Part shown: positions 1-8,271 of the stretch, one piece after another
Position numbering within the stretch: the stretch's first letter is position 1
Layout: every line of letters begins with the position of its first letter
DNA from: Stappia sp.
GTDB taxonomy: Bacteria > Pseudomonadota > Alphaproteobacteria > Rhizobiales > Stappiaceae
Direction of reading: 5' to 3'
NCBI RefSeq assembly: GCF_040110915.1
Contig: NZ_CP157793.1
Coordinates: forward strand, 1,996,939 to 2,060,938
Length of the DNA stretch: 64,000 nucleotides
Notes under the pieces: generated by a model
The model's database searches: none
What the model saw: the letters and a program-made list of their open reading frames with translations, nothing else
Told to the model about the DNA's origin: nothing
Program-made: the position numbers and the translations under genes

Positions 1-36
1 GACCATCCCGAGGCCGGTAACGACCACTCGCCTCAT
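1..36 (-). CDS. fabF: 3-oxoacyl-ACP synthase II, N-terminal tip (partial)
   Basis: Only the first 12 codons lie in the window; the gene runs off the left edge. The visible start, MRRVVVTGLGMV, is the standard N-terminus of the elongating ketoacyl-ACP synthase FabF, which condenses malonyl-ACP with acyl-ACP. Position downstream of acpP in the order fabD-fabG-acpP-fabF supports the name. A second in-frame-looking ATG at 39-41 is in another frame and is not used. Confidence 0.85.
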   Translation of the reverse strand, partial: MRRVVVTGLGMV

Positions 37-201
37 CTCATACCTGCATCTGCACGCGAAAACCCGCGCTTCAAATCACGCAATGACGCGCGTTTCCAGC
101 GCGCCGCAATTCCCGTTCCGGCGCACGTTTTCCGCGCGCCGTGGCCGAACGGTCGCGTGCGACGGAGCGCGCTTGCGCCATCCGCCGCACGACGAACCGG
201 A

Positions 202-438
202 TCAGCTGGCGCTCTTTTCCAGGAACTTCACCGCGTCGCCCACCGTGAGGATGGTCTCCGCCGCATCGTCCGGAATTTCCACGCCGAATTCTTCCTCGAA
301 GGCCATGACCAGCTCGACCGTGTCGAGGCTGTCCGCGCCCAGGTCGTCGATGAAGCTCGCCTCCAGGGTGACCTTCTCGGCGTCCACGCCAAGATGTTCG
401 ACGACGATCTTCTTTACCCGATCCGCGATGTCGCTCAT
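202..438 (-). CDS. acpP: Acyl carrier protein
   Basis: A 78-residue acidic four-helix protein that carries growing fatty-acyl chains on a 4'-phosphopantetheine arm. The modification site is intact: Asp36-Ser37-Leu38 within the LGADSLD motif, followed by the helix II sequence [18 protein letters not shown] typical of housekeeping ACP. The start MSDIADRV at 438 is chosen over an upstream ATG at 462, because it gives the usual family length. It sits between fabG and fabF, as in most proteobacteria. The 279-base gap up to fabG shows no further gene. Confidence 0.97.
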   Translation of the reverse strand: MSDIADRVKKIVVEHLGVDAEKVTLEASFIDDLGADSLDTVELVMAFEEEFGVEIPDDAAETILTVGDAVKFLEKSAS

Positions 439-717
439 TTCTGATTCCTCGATTGCTTCCAACAGTAAGTCGCTTGATTCAGCGCTCTGCGCCGTACCTC
501 GTACCCGATCAACGGAACGCGGTGAATGGGGTACCAGCCCGCACCGATGCGGGACGGTGGTACCGCCCTCGCCGGTTCAGCAATGCCCGAGCGCCGAACT
601 TCGTGAACGGGTCTGCTGGCCGGCGGGTTCGTAACACACTTTCCAGGGCTTGACCAGTCGCGCGGGCCACCCTGGAAAGCGCTGGGGAAGGCCTTCGGAA
701 CGAAGGATTTTCCCCTT

Positions 718-1455
718 TTAGATCATGGCCATGCCACCATTGACGTGAAGCGTCTCGCCGGTGACATAGCCCGCTTCGTCGCTCGCCAGATAGAGTGCGG
801 CGGCGGCGATTTCCTCGGCCCGCCCGAGACGGCCCGCGGGAACGCCGCCGAGGATCGATTCCCGCTGCTTGTCGTTGAGCGCGTCGGTCATCGGCGTTTC
901 GATGAAACCCGGCGCGATCGTGTTGACCGTGACGTTGCGCGCGGCAACCTCGCGGGCGAGCGACTTGGCCATGCCGATCATGCCGGCCTTTGCGGCGGCA
1001 TAGTTGGCCTGGCCGGCGTTGCCGGTGACGCCGACGACCGACGCAATGCCGATGATCCGGCCCGAGCGGCGCCGCATCATGCCCTTGGCGGCGGCCCGGG
1101 ACAGGCGGAAGGCGGCGGTCAGATTGACTTCCAGAACCTGATCCCACTCCTCGTCCTTCATGCGCACGAAGAGGTTGTCGCGGGTGATGCCGGCGTTATT
1201 GACGAGAATGTCGAGCGGGCCCATCGCCTCCTCGGCGGCCGGGACCAGGGCGTCGACGGACGCCCGATCCATCAGGTTGGCCGGGACCACATGGACGCGT
1301 TCGCCGAGATCGGCGGCCAGCGCCTCGAGCTTTTCCGCCCGCGTGCCGGACAGCGCGACGGTGGCGCCCTGGCGGTGCAGCGTGCGGGCGATGGCCTCGC
1401 CGAGGCCCCCGGTCGCGCCGGTCACCAGCGCGGTTTTCGAAGTCAGATCGAACAT
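718..1455 (-). CDS. fabG: 3-oxoacyl-ACP reductase
   Basis: A 245-residue short-chain dehydrogenase that reduces 3-oxoacyl-ACP to 3-hydroxyacyl-ACP with NADPH in the fatty-acid elongation cycle. The Rossmann motif TGATGGLG lies at residues 12-19 and the NNAG motif near 86-89. The catalytic Ser139, Tyr152 and Lys156 (YAAAK) are all present. Length is normal for FabG. It lies 55 bases downstream of fabD on the same strand and upstream of acpP, so it is probably co-transcribed with them. It is also the likely ketoreductase partner for the ACP/ketoacyl synthase operon near 53-55.6 kb, which has none of its own. Confidence 0.97.
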   Translation of the reverse strand: MFDLTSKTALVTGATGGLGEAIARTLHRQGATVALSGTRAEKLEALAADLGERVHVVPANLMDRASVDALVPAAEEAMGPLDILVNNAGITRDNLFVRMKDEEWDQVLEVNLTAAFRLSRAAAKGMMRRRSGRIIGIASVVGVTGNAGQANYAAAKAGMIGMAKSLAREVAARNVTVNTIAPGFIETPMTDALNDKQRESILGGVPAGRLGRAEEIAAAALYLASDEAGYVTGETLHVNGGMAMI

Positions 1456-1510
1456 GCGGACATCATTCCTTGTTTCGGACGTGCGGACGATTAACGGGGA
1501 TGTGCGGACC

Positions 1511-2458
1511 TCAGTCGCCGGCGAGGGCGCCGACCAGCGCGTCGATATCCTCCGGCGTGTTGACGGCCACCCCGGTCAGATCCTTGGCGATGCGCCGCAC
1601 CATGCCGGTCAGCACCTTGCCGGTTCCGATCTCATAAACGGTCTCCACGCCGTTGTCGGCCATCCAGGCGACCGACTCGCGCCAGCGCACCGTGCCGGTG
1701 ACCTGTTCCACCAGCCGCTGGCGGATCTCGGCCGGATCGGAGATCGGCGCGGCGAGCACATTGGCGACGAGCGGCACCGCCGGCGCGGCGAAATCGACCT
1801 CGGCGAGCGCACCGGCCATCACGTCTGCGGCCGGCGCCATCAGCGCGCAATGGAACGGCGCGCTGACCGGCAGCAGCACGGCACGGCGCGCGCCATGCGC
1901 CTTTGCGATCTCGATCGCCCGCTCGACGGCGGCCTTGGTGCCCGACACGACGACCTGGCCGGGCGCGTTGTCGTTGGCCGCCTGGCAGACCTCGCCGCCG
2001 GCCGCTTCCTCGGCGACCTTCACGGCCGCGTCGAAGTCGAGGCCGAGCAACGCCGCCATGGCGCCCTCGCCGACGGGAACAGCTTTCTGCATCGCTTCGC
2101 CGCGAATGCGCAGCAGGCGCGCCGCATCGCCGACCGAAAGCGCGCCGGCGGCGGCGAGCGCGGAGTATTCGCCGAGCGAATGGCCCGCCACATAGGCGAC
2201 GGAAGCCTTCAGATCGAGGCCCCGCGCCTCGGCCGCGCGCATGGTGGCGAGGCTCACCGCCATCAGCGCCGGCTGGGCGTTGGCCGTCAGCGTCAGATCG
2301 GCTTCCGGACCGTTCCACATGATGTCGGAGAGCTTCTGCCCGAGCGCTTCGTCCACCTCCTCGAAGACCGCGCGGGCTTCCGCGAAGCGCTCGGCCAGCG
2401 CCTTGCCCATGCCGACGGCCTGGCTGCCCTGTCCGGGGAAGGTGAATGCGATGCTCAT
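1511..2458 (-). CDS. fabD: Malonyl-CoA:ACP transacylase
   Basis: A 315-residue transacylase that loads malonyl groups from CoA onto ACP, supplying extender units for fatty-acid synthesis. The N-terminus MSIAFTFPGQGSQ is diagnostic. The nucleophile Ser94 sits in the GHSLG motif at 92-96, and the QAANDNAPGQVVVSG segment common in FabD follows. The frame stays open well upstream, but the start at 2458 is the one that matches the family. It is the first gene of the minus-strand fab cluster and is divergent from the ribosomal operon. Confidence 0.96.
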   Translation of the reverse strand: MSIAFTFPGQGSQAVGMGKALAERFAEARAVFEEVDEALGQKLSDIMWNGPEADLTLTANAQPALMAVSLATMRAAEARGLDLKASVAYVAGHSLGEYSALAAAGALSVGDAARLLRIRGEAMQKAVPVGEGAMAALLGLDFDAAVKVAEEAAGGEVCQAANDNAPGQVVVSGTKAAVERAIEIAKAHGARRAVLLPVSAPFHCALMAPAADVMAGALAEVDFAAPAVPLVANVLAAPISDPAEIRQRLVEQVTGTVRWRESVAWMADNGVETVYEIGTGKVLTGMVRRIAKDLTGVAVNTPEDIDALVGALAGD

Positions 2459-2895
2459 GTCAGGATCCTCAGTATCGAGTGTCGGCACGGGTTCGCGACA
2501 GCGCGGCGGACCACCGCCGGCCGGGCGCGCTCGGCCACGGCGAAACTTGCGCGCAATGACACGGGGTGACGGCGGGATGTCAAGGCGGCAACGAAAAAAA
2601 TCCGCGCGCGCCGCCGCCCTCCGCCTTGCGGACACGGCAAAACGGTGTATAAGCGCGACTTCGTTCGGAACTCTGGCCGGGGGCTGAACGGAAGGTCGCC
2701 GGATCCGCATGCGCGGGGTCGGCGGCAGGGTACGGGACGAAGTGGCGTCGATCCGATGACGAAAGCCGCCGCGTTCCTCACAGGCCCGTCTTCCCGTGTC
2801 TCCGCCTTCGAAGTTGCTTCGATCCGCCTTTCTTGAAGGCTCGAAGAGGCTTAGCGCCGGGTTTCGGAACCGCAACCTGAAGAAAGGCACATCTC
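2459..2895. other. Divergent intergenic region between fabD and rpsF
   Basis: 437 bases without a convincing gene. It holds the likely rpsF promoter (2626-2653) and a leader of about 235 bases before rpsF. Some bacteria have an S6:S18-binding autoregulatory element in such leaders. I cannot identify that structure here by eye. Confidence 0.5.
2626..2653 (+). promoter_or_regulatory. Probable sigma-70 promoter of the rpsF operon
   Basis: TTGCGG (2626-2631) and TATAAG (2648-2653) are separated by 16 bases, a good match to a housekeeping promoter in a GC-rich alphaproteobacterium. It points toward rpsF with a leader of roughly 235 bases. The call is from sequence only. Confidence 0.6.
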
Positions 2896-3322
2896 ATGCC
2901 GCTTTACGAGCATGTGTTCCTGGCACGCCAGGACGTCTCGGCCCAGCAGGTCGAGCAGATGGTCGAGCAGTACAAGGCTCTGATCGAACAGCAGGACGGC
3001 AGCGTCGGCAAGGTCGAGAACTGGGGCCTGCGCCATCAACAAGAACCGCAAGGCGCATTACACGCTGATGAACCTCGACGCTTCGCCGGCGGCGATTGCG
3101 GAGATGGAACGCCAGATGCGCCTCAACGAGGACATCCTGCGCTTCATGACGCTGAAGGTCGAGGCGCATGAGGACGAGCCGTCCGCGATGATGCAGAAGC
3201 GCGATCGCGACGACCGTCGGGGTCGTGGCGGACGCGGTGAGCGCGGCGATCGTGGGGATCGCGGCGACCGCGGTGATCGTGGCGACCGTGGTGATCGCGG
3301 CGGCCGCCGCGGCGACAACTAA
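2896..3322 (+). pseudogene. rpsF: 30S ribosomal protein S6, frameshifted
   Basis: Ribosomal protein S6 binds S18 on the platform of the small subunit. The first 46 residues ([20 protein letters not shown] to VENWGLR) are in one frame. The rest ([16 protein letters not shown] to MMQKRDRDD plus a Gly-Asp/Arg tail) is in the next frame, starting at 3035. Between WGLR and INKN, S6 proteins normally have about five residues of the type S/T-L-x-Y-R. Here a single extra base remains, which fits a 14-base deletion near 3031-3034. Read as is, translation leaves the S6 frame and stops at 3171 after 91 residues. The ribosome-binding site AAAGG is good, and rpsR and rplI downstream are intact. Either an assembly error or a real mutation is possible. 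Confidence 0.9.
3245..3298 (+). repeat. Six-copy 9-base repeat encoding Gly-Asp-Arg in the S6 tail
   Basis: Six consecutive codon triplets of the form GGN-GAN-CGN encode six Gly-Asp-Arg units at the C-terminal end of the S6 coding sequence. Third positions differ, so the repeat is mostly conserved at protein level. Low-complexity charged tails on S6 are common in alphaproteobacteria. Confidence 0.85.
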
Positions 3323-3334
3323 GGAGAGCACGCA

Positions 3335-3583
3335 ATGGTCGATATCGCACAGCTTCCGACGCGGCGCCCCTTCTTCCGCCGCCGCAAGACCTGCCCGTTC
3401 TCCGGCGCCAACGCGCCGAAGATCGACTACAAGGACATCCGCCTGCTGCAGCGCTACATCTCCGAGCGCGGCAAGATCGTCCCGAGCCGCATCACGGCCG
3501 TGTCGGCGAAGAAGCAGCGCGAGCTGGCCCGCGCCATCAAGCGCGCCCGCTTCCTGGGTCTGCTGCCCTACGTGATCAAGTAA
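3335..3583 (+). CDS. rpsR: 30S ribosomal protein S18
   Basis: An 82-residue basic protein of the small-subunit platform that pairs with S6. The hallmark [23 protein letters not shown] segment, the [22 protein letters not shown] motif and the C-terminus [15 protein letters not shown] are all standard for S18. Length is normal. It starts 12 bases after the rpsF stop, with GGAG just upstream, so it belongs to the same transcript. Because S6 and S18 assemble together, the intact rpsR makes the frameshift in rpsF more surprising. Confidence 0.98.
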   Translation: MVDIAQLPTRRPFFRRRKTCPFSGANAPKIDYKDIRLLQRYISERGKIVPSRITAVSAKKQRELARAIKRARFLGLLPYVIK

Positions 3584-3611
3584 GATCGCGCAGGCACGTT
3601 GATTAAACGAG

Positions 3612-3635
3612 AACGCGATCTCCGGATCGCGTTTT
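3612..3635 (+). terminator. Hairpin terminator between rpsR and rplI
   Basis: A 9-base perfect stem (AACGCGATC with GATCGCGTT) closes a TCCG tetraloop and ends in a short T-run (3632-3635). It lies in the 135-base gap between rpsR and rplI, so some transcripts probably stop here. The T-run is short, so read-through into rplI is likely. Confidence 0.65.
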
Positions 3636-3718
3636 CCACATCGGCTGGGGCCGGGCAAGGATCCGCCCCTAACCGCACCGCCGGACGCGGCGCGGGACAG
3701 ACGACAAGGACAGACACC

Positions 3719-4318
3719 ATGCAGATCATTCTTCTGGAGCGCGTGAACAAGCTCGGCCAGATGGGCGAAGTCGTGAAGGTCAAGGACGGCTACGCGCGCA
3801 ACTACCTGCTGCCGCAGGGCAAGGCGCTGCGCGCCAGCAAGGCCAACCTGGCCCGCTTCGAGACCGAGCGTGCCCAGCTCGAGGCCCGCAACCTGGAGCG
3901 CAAGAGCGAGGCCGAGGGCGTCGCCAAGTCGCTCGACGGCAAGAGCTTCGTGCTCATTCGTCAGGCCGGCGAGACCGGTCAGCTCTACGGCTCGGTGTCG
4001 ACCCGCGACATCGCCGAGGCGCTCACCGAAGGCGGCTTCAGCGCGCTGCGCTCGCAGGTCCGTCTCGACAAGCCGCTCAAGACCATCGGCCTGCACACCG
4101 TGATCGTCCTGCTTCACCCGGAAGTCGAGGTCGAGATCACCCTCAACATCGCCCGCTCGAACGACGAAGCCGAGCGTCAGGCGAAGGGTGAGGATCTCAC
4201 CACCCGCGACTTCGACACCTTCGAGTTCGAAGAGGACGAAGACGAGGACGAGGGCGACGAAGAGGCCGGCGACGGCGAGGCGTCCGCCGAGGCCGAAGAG
4301 GGCGAGGAGCGGGCCTGA
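3719..4318 (+). CDS. rplI: 50S ribosomal protein L9
   Basis: A 199-residue L9, a two-domain protein bound to 23S rRNA near the L1 stalk. The N-terminal rRNA-binding domain ([21 protein letters not shown], then [13 protein letters not shown]) and the long connecting helix are typical. The C-terminal domain ends around residue 150 and is followed by an unusually acidic tail (Asp/Glu-rich, residues about 160-199) common in alphaproteobacteria. The start at 3719 gives the conserved N-terminus; AAGGA precedes it. Last gene of the ribosomal cluster, followed by a strong terminator. Confidence 0.97.
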   Translation: MQIILLERVNKLGQMGEVVKVKDGYARNYLLPQGKALRASKANLARFETERAQLEARNLERKSEAEGVAKSLDGKSFVLIRQAGETGQLYGSVSTRDIAEALTEGGFSALRSQVRLDKPLKTIGLHTVIVLLHPEVEVEITLNIARSNDEAERQAKGEDLTTRDFDTFEFEEDEDEDEGDEEAGDGEASAEAEEGEERA

Positions 4319-4353
4319 TCCAGGCTTCGCATCGCTCGCGCATCGAAGATCGA

Positions 4354-4379
4354 CCCCGCCGGAAACGGCGGGGTTTTTT
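4354..4379 (+). terminator. Intrinsic terminator after rplI
   Basis: An 8-base GC stem (CCCCGCCG with CGGCGGGG) closes a GAAA tetraloop and is followed by six T residues. It lies 35 bases after the rplI stop. A textbook rho-independent terminator for the ribosomal operon. Confidence 0.92.
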
Positions 4380-4499
4380 CGTTTCGGCACGAAAAGGCGC
4401 GCGCCCGGGCGAGGCGCCTGCTACATCCGGTTGAGGAACGGGGGCGAGCGTCGCACCCCGCAGTCGGATCTCCCGATCGATCGGAGGAAGGCCTTGATC

Positions 4500-5660
4500 A
4501 TGTTCCGTGTTTCGTCTCCTGCGCGCCTGTCGGCTGGCCTCGCCCTTTGCGCGCTGGCGCTCGTCGGCCCTGCCCCGGCCGGGGCCGATCCGCTGCTGGA
4601 GGACGCCGTCGCCTTCAACGGCCAGATCTTCCACCTGCAAAGCGGGGCCCCCGGCATCGTGTTCGGCGCGATCCGCGGCGGCGAGAGCGCGGTGGCGGGC
4701 TTCGGCGAGACCCGCGCCGGCAATGGCATCGTGCCCGACGGCGACACGGTTCTGCGCGTCGGCTCGATCACCAAGGTCTTCACCGGCGAAATGCTGGCCC
4801 ATGCGGTCGCCCGCGGCGAGACCGCCTTCACCGCCCCCGTGGCACCGCTGCTGCCGGGACGGCTCGCAGACGCCGCCGGCCGGCACGCGCCGATCCGCCT
4901 GATCGACCTCGCCACCCACGCCGGCGGCCTGCCGCGCGAGGTGCCGCACCCCGAGGGCACCCCCGCCGATCCCTTTGGCCCCATCACCCTCGATGCCTTC
5001 GCCGACTGGCTGGAGGAGAGCGACCTGCTCTTCCCGCCCGGCCGCGCCATGGCCTATTCCAATTTCGGCTTCGACCTCCTGTCGACGGCGCTCTCCACCG
5101 CCGGCGGCGCGCCCTACCCCGACCTCCTGCGGGAGCGCATCGCCGGTCCGCGCGGCATGGCGGACACGCGCTTCGACCTGAGCGACGACATGAAGGCCCG
5201 GGCGATGTCCGGCCACGGCTTCGACGGAGAGCCCCTGCCCGATGCGCCGACGGGCGACGTCATCGTCGGCTCGGGCGGTTTGCGCACCACCGCCAACGAC
5301 CTGCTGCGCTGGATGGCATGGCACCTCGCGGACGACACGGAAGACGCGGAAGACGCGGAAGTCCGCTTTCTCGACCATGGCGTCTATGTGCAACGCGAGG
5401 GCCTGAACGCGGTGCTGAACATGGACGAATCCGGACGCATGGACGCGATGGGCCTCGGATGGGTCGCCATGAACGCCACCGGCGAACGCCCCTTCGTGCT
5501 GCAAAAGGCCGGCGCGCTGCAGGGACAGATGTCCTATCTCGCCTTCGCGCCGGAGCGCGGCACGGCTGTCTTCGTGTCCATGAACCAGTATGATTTCGCC
5601 GCCGCCGGCATGATGACGGAGTTCGCCAACGCCTTTCTGGCAAGCCTGAGCGGCGACTGA
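4500..5660 (+). CDS. AmpH-like D-alanyl-D-alanine carboxypeptidase/endopeptidase
   Basis: A 386-residue secreted serine hydrolase of the class C beta-lactamase / penicillin-binding fold, probably acting on peptidoglycan peptides in the periplasm. Residues 1-29 form a signal peptide ending ...PAPAGA. The catalytic SxxK motif is Ser89-Ile-Thr-Lys92, and the second motif Tyr186-Ser-Asn188 is present. The segments FGETRxGN, RVGSITKVFTGEMLA, LATHxxxLPRE and the late GLGWV resemble E. coli AmpH closely. The start at 4500 is chosen because it begins the signal peptide. It is a single-gene unit flanked by terminators. A related esterase is a possible alternative. Confidence 0.82.
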   Translation: MFRVSSPARLSAGLALCALALVGPAPAGADPLLEDAVAFNGQIFHLQSGAPGIVFGAIRGGESAVAGFGETRAGNGIVPDGDTVLRVGSITKVFTGEMLAHAVARGETAFTAPVAPLLPGRLADAAGRHAPIRLIDLATHAGGLPREVPHPEGTPADPFGPITLDAFADWLEESDLLFPPGRAMAYSNFGFDLLSTALSTAGGAPYPDLLRERIAGPRGMADTRFDLSDDMKARAMSGHGFDGEPLPDAPTGDVIVGSGGLRTTANDLLRWMAWHLADDTEDAEDAEVRFLDHGVYVQREGLNAVLNMDESGRMDAMGLGWVAMNATGERPFVLQKAGALQGQMSYLAFAPERGTAVFVSMNQYDFAAAGMMTEFANAFLASLSGD

Positions 5661-6007
5661 TCCCTCTCCGCGGCGGACAGTGTCACGGCGCCGTCACGTC
5701 GCTTTGCTACCCGAACGGTCGACACCGGTCGCTCGCGGCGGCCGGTCTCGACCCGCAAAACTGCACACGGCCGGTTCCCCCGGCCGTTTTTTTTGCCGCG
5801 ACCTTTTGCGGGGCCCACCGGCCTCGGCGACGCATGGCAGCCCGGCGCGGGCGATTTCCCCCGTGATCTTGGCGCGGCAATCGGCTATGAGGGGCGCGCC
5901 TTCCCGGCGCCCCGCTGCGTCCCCCGCTGCGTTCTCCCGCCGCGGCAAGGTCAGCGCATGGCGCCCGCGAAGGTCCTTTTCACACATCACAGCGGACACG
6001 GAAGACA
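5661..6007. other. Intergenic region before tyrS
   Basis: 347 bases with the terminator of the AmpH-like gene (5768-5794) and the upstream region of tyrS. A GGAAG ribosome-binding site lies just before tyrS. No gene is seen. Confidence 0.5.
5768..5794 (+). terminator. Intrinsic terminator after the AmpH-like gene
   Basis: A 7-base stem (CGGCCGG with CCGGCCG) with a five-base loop is followed by eight T residues. It ends the single-gene transcript upstream of tyrS. Confidence 0.9.
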
Positions 6008-7261
6008 ATGACCGTTTTCAAATCGGAGTTCTTGAAGACCCTCCAGGAGCGGGGCTTCATCCATCAGATCTCGAACCCGGACGGGCTCGACGATCTGTAT
6101 CGGTCCGAGACGGTCACCGCCTATATCGGCTTCGACTGCACGGCCACCAGCCTGCATGTCGGTTCGCTCGTCCAGATCATGATGCTGCACTGGATGCAGA
6201 AGACGGGCCACCGCCCCATCGCGCTGATGGGCGGCGGCACGACCCGGATCGGCGACCCGTCGTTCCGCGACACCGCGCGCCCCTTCCTGGACGACGCGCA
6301 GATCGAGGCGAACAAGGCCGGCATCCGCAAGGTGTTCGACCGGTTCCTGACCTTCGGCGAGGGGTCGAAGGACGCGCTGATGCTCGACAACGCCGACTGG
6401 CTGCTCGACCTGAAGTACGTCGACTTCCTGCGCGACGTCGGCAAGCACTTCTCGGTCAACCAGATGATCCAGCGCGACGCGGTGCGCATCCGGCTGGAGC
6501 GCGAGCAGCACATGTCGTTCCTGGAGTTCAACTACATGCTGCTGCAGGGCTACGACTTCGTCGAGCTGTTCCGCCGCACCGGCTGCCGCGTGCAGATGGG
6601 CGGTTCGGACCAGTGGGGCAACATCCTGTCGGGCGTCGACCTCGGCCGCCGGATGGAGAATGTCGAGCTCTTCGCGCTGACAACGCCGCTGCTCACCACC
6701 GCTTCGGGCGCGAAGATGGGCAAGACGGCGGACGGCGCGGTCTGGCTCAACCCGGACATGCGCTCGCCCTACGACTACTGGCAGTTCTGGCGCAACACCG
6801 AGGACGCCGACGTGGAGCGCTTCCTGAAGCTCTTCACCACGCTGCCGCTCGACGAGATCGCCCGCCTCGCCGCGCTTGGCGGGTCGGAGATCAACGAGGC
6901 GAAGAAGATCCTCGCCACCGAGACGACGACCATGGCGCACGGCCGGGCGGCGGCCGAAGAGGCTGCGGAAACCGCGCGCAAGGCCTTCGAGGAAGGCGCG
7001 CTCGCCGGCGGCCTGCCGAGCGTGGAGATCGCGCGCGGCGAGCTCGCGGAGGGACTGGGTGTGCTGGCGGCCTTCGTGACCGCCGGCCTGTGCGCCTCCA
7101 ACGGCGAGGTGCGCCGCCAGATCAAGGGCGGCGGCGTGCGCGTCAACGACGCGGTGGAAACGGACGACAAGCGTCAGCTCACCGAGGCCGACCTGCTCGA
7201 GGACGGGGTGATCAAGCTCTCGCTCGGCAAGAAGCGACACGTGCTGCTGAAGCCCGTCTGA
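6008..7261 (+). CDS. tyrS: Tyrosyl-tRNA synthetase
   Basis: A 417-residue class I aminoacyl-tRNA synthetase that charges tRNA-Tyr. The nucleotide-binding HIGH-type motif appears as HVGSLVQ around residues 50-56, the second signature as KMGKT within [14 protein letters not shown], and an S4-type RNA-binding domain forms the C-terminus ([16 protein letters not shown]). Length is normal. It is preceded by its own upstream region and is convergent with rarD, separated by a hairpin. Confidence 0.97.
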   Translation: MTVFKSEFLKTLQERGFIHQISNPDGLDDLYRSETVTAYIGFDCTATSLHVGSLVQIMMLHWMQKTGHRPIALMGGGTTRIGDPSFRDTARPFLDDAQIEANKAGIRKVFDRFLTFGEGSKDALMLDNADWLLDLKYVDFLRDVGKHFSVNQMIQRDAVRIRLEREQHMSFLEFNYMLLQGYDFVELFRRTGCRVQMGGSDQWGNILSGVDLGRRMENVELFALTTPLLTTASGAKMGKTADGAVWLNPDMRSPYDYWQFWRNTEDADVERFLKLFTTLPLDEIARLAALGGSEINEAKKILATETTTMAHGRAAAEEAAETARKAFEEGALAGGLPSVEIARGELAEGLGVLAAFVTAGLCASNGEVRRQIKGGGVRVNDAVETDDKRQLTEADLLEDGVIKLSLGKKRHVLLKPV

Positions 7262-7296
7262 GCCCCCGCACGACGGCTGCCACCATCTGCGAAACG

Positions 7297-7324
7297 ACGG
7301 CGCGGAAGGTCACTTCCGCGCCGT
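7297..7324. terminator. Hairpin between convergent tyrS and rarD
   Basis: A perfect 12-base stem (ACGGCGCGGAAG with CTTCCGCGCCGT) closes a four-base loop. It lies exactly between the two convergent genes. There is only a weak T-run on either side, so it may act as a bidirectional terminator or as a 3'-end stabiliser. Confidence 0.7.
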
Positions 7325-7331
7325 TTGTGCG

Positions 7332-8240
7332 TCAGCGCCCGCGCCGCTTGAGCGCGTCGGCGGTGAAGATCGCGAGCGACACCCAGATCATCGCGAAGGT
7401 TGCCAGACGCATCGGCTCGATCTGTTCGTCGTAGACGAAAAGCGCCAGTCCAAGATGCAACGTCGGGGCGATGTATTGCAGCAGGCCGATCATCGACAGC
7501 GGAAGACGCCGCGCGCCGGCGGCAAAGAGCGCCAGCGGGATCGCCGTCACCACGCCGGTGCCGGCGAGCAGCAGAAACAGCCCCGGCCGGTCGAGCGGCA
7601 TCACGTCGGCACCGAGTGCGGCGCCGGCATAGACCAGATAGGCGAGCGCCAGCGGCGCCAGGATGATCGCCTCCACCATCAGCCCCGGCGTGGCGCCGAC
7701 CGCCACCGTCTTGCGCAGGTAGCCATAGGCGGCGAAGGTGCCCGCCAGCGCCAGCGAGACCCAGGGAAAGGCGTCGAGCGCCACCGCCTGGATCGCAACG
7801 GCGAGCGCGGCGATGGCGATGGCGATCGCCTGCCCCCGGCTCAGCCGCTCCTTCAGCACGATCAGCCCGATGGCGACCGACACCAGCGGATTGGCGAAAT
7901 AGCCGAAGCTGATCTCCACGATCCGCGCCTCCGTCACCGCCCAGATGAACACCAGCCAGTTGATGGAGATGATCCCCGCCGACAGGGTCAGCATGGACAG
8001 GGTCCGCCGGTCGGTGAGGATCGCCCGGACCTCTCCCAGCCGGCCACGCAGCTTGAGAAAGATCGCCAGGAAGACGACGGACCAGACGATGCGCTGGGTC
8101 ACCACCACATCGGCGCCGATCTCGGCGGTGAACTTGTAGTAGATCGGCAGAACGCCCCACAACGCATAGGCGGAGGCCGCGCAAAAGAGGCCGAGGCGCC
8201 GGTCGGCCTCTTGGGCCGCGGCAGACTGGGGCATGGACAT
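7332..8240 (-). CDS. rarD: RarD-type EamA-family transporter
   Basis: A 302-residue inner-membrane protein with about ten predicted hydrophobic segments arranged as two EamA repeats. The N-terminal segment GLFCAASAYALWGVLPIYYK, the SINWLVFIWAV motif and FGYFANPLVSV are characteristic of RarD (chloramphenicol-sensitive protein family). The natural substrate of this family is not established. It lies 31 bases downstream of cimA on the same strand and is probably co-transcribed with cysS and cimA. Confidence 0.88.
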   Translation of the reverse strand: MSMPQSAAAQEADRRLGLFCAASAYALWGVLPIYYKFTAEIGADVVVTQRIVWSVVFLAIFLKLRGRLGEVRAILTDRRTLSMLTLSAGIISINWLVFIWAVTEARIVEISFGYFANPLVSVAIGLIVLKERLSRGQAIAIAIAALAVAIQAVALDAFPWVSLALAGTFAAYGYLRKTVAVGATPGLMVEAIILAPLALAYLVYAGAALGADVMPLDRPGLFLLLAGTGVVTAIPLALFAAGARRLPLSMIGLLQYIAPTLHLGLALFVYDEQIEPMRLATFAMIWVSLAIFTADALKRRGR

Positions 8241-8271
8241 GATTGGAATCCGTTCGCGCCCTTCGGGCCGG

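Noticed and set aside
3031..3034. Programmed ribosomal frameshift as an explanation for rpsF
   Set aside because: No slippery sequence or stimulator is visible, and five conserved residues are missing, so simple slippage would not restore a normal S6.
2894..4390. A 498-codon minus-strand open frame opposite rpsF-rpsR-rplI
   Set aside because: It runs antisense to clear ribosomal protein genes and has no recognisable domain; GC-rich codon bias keeps such frames open.
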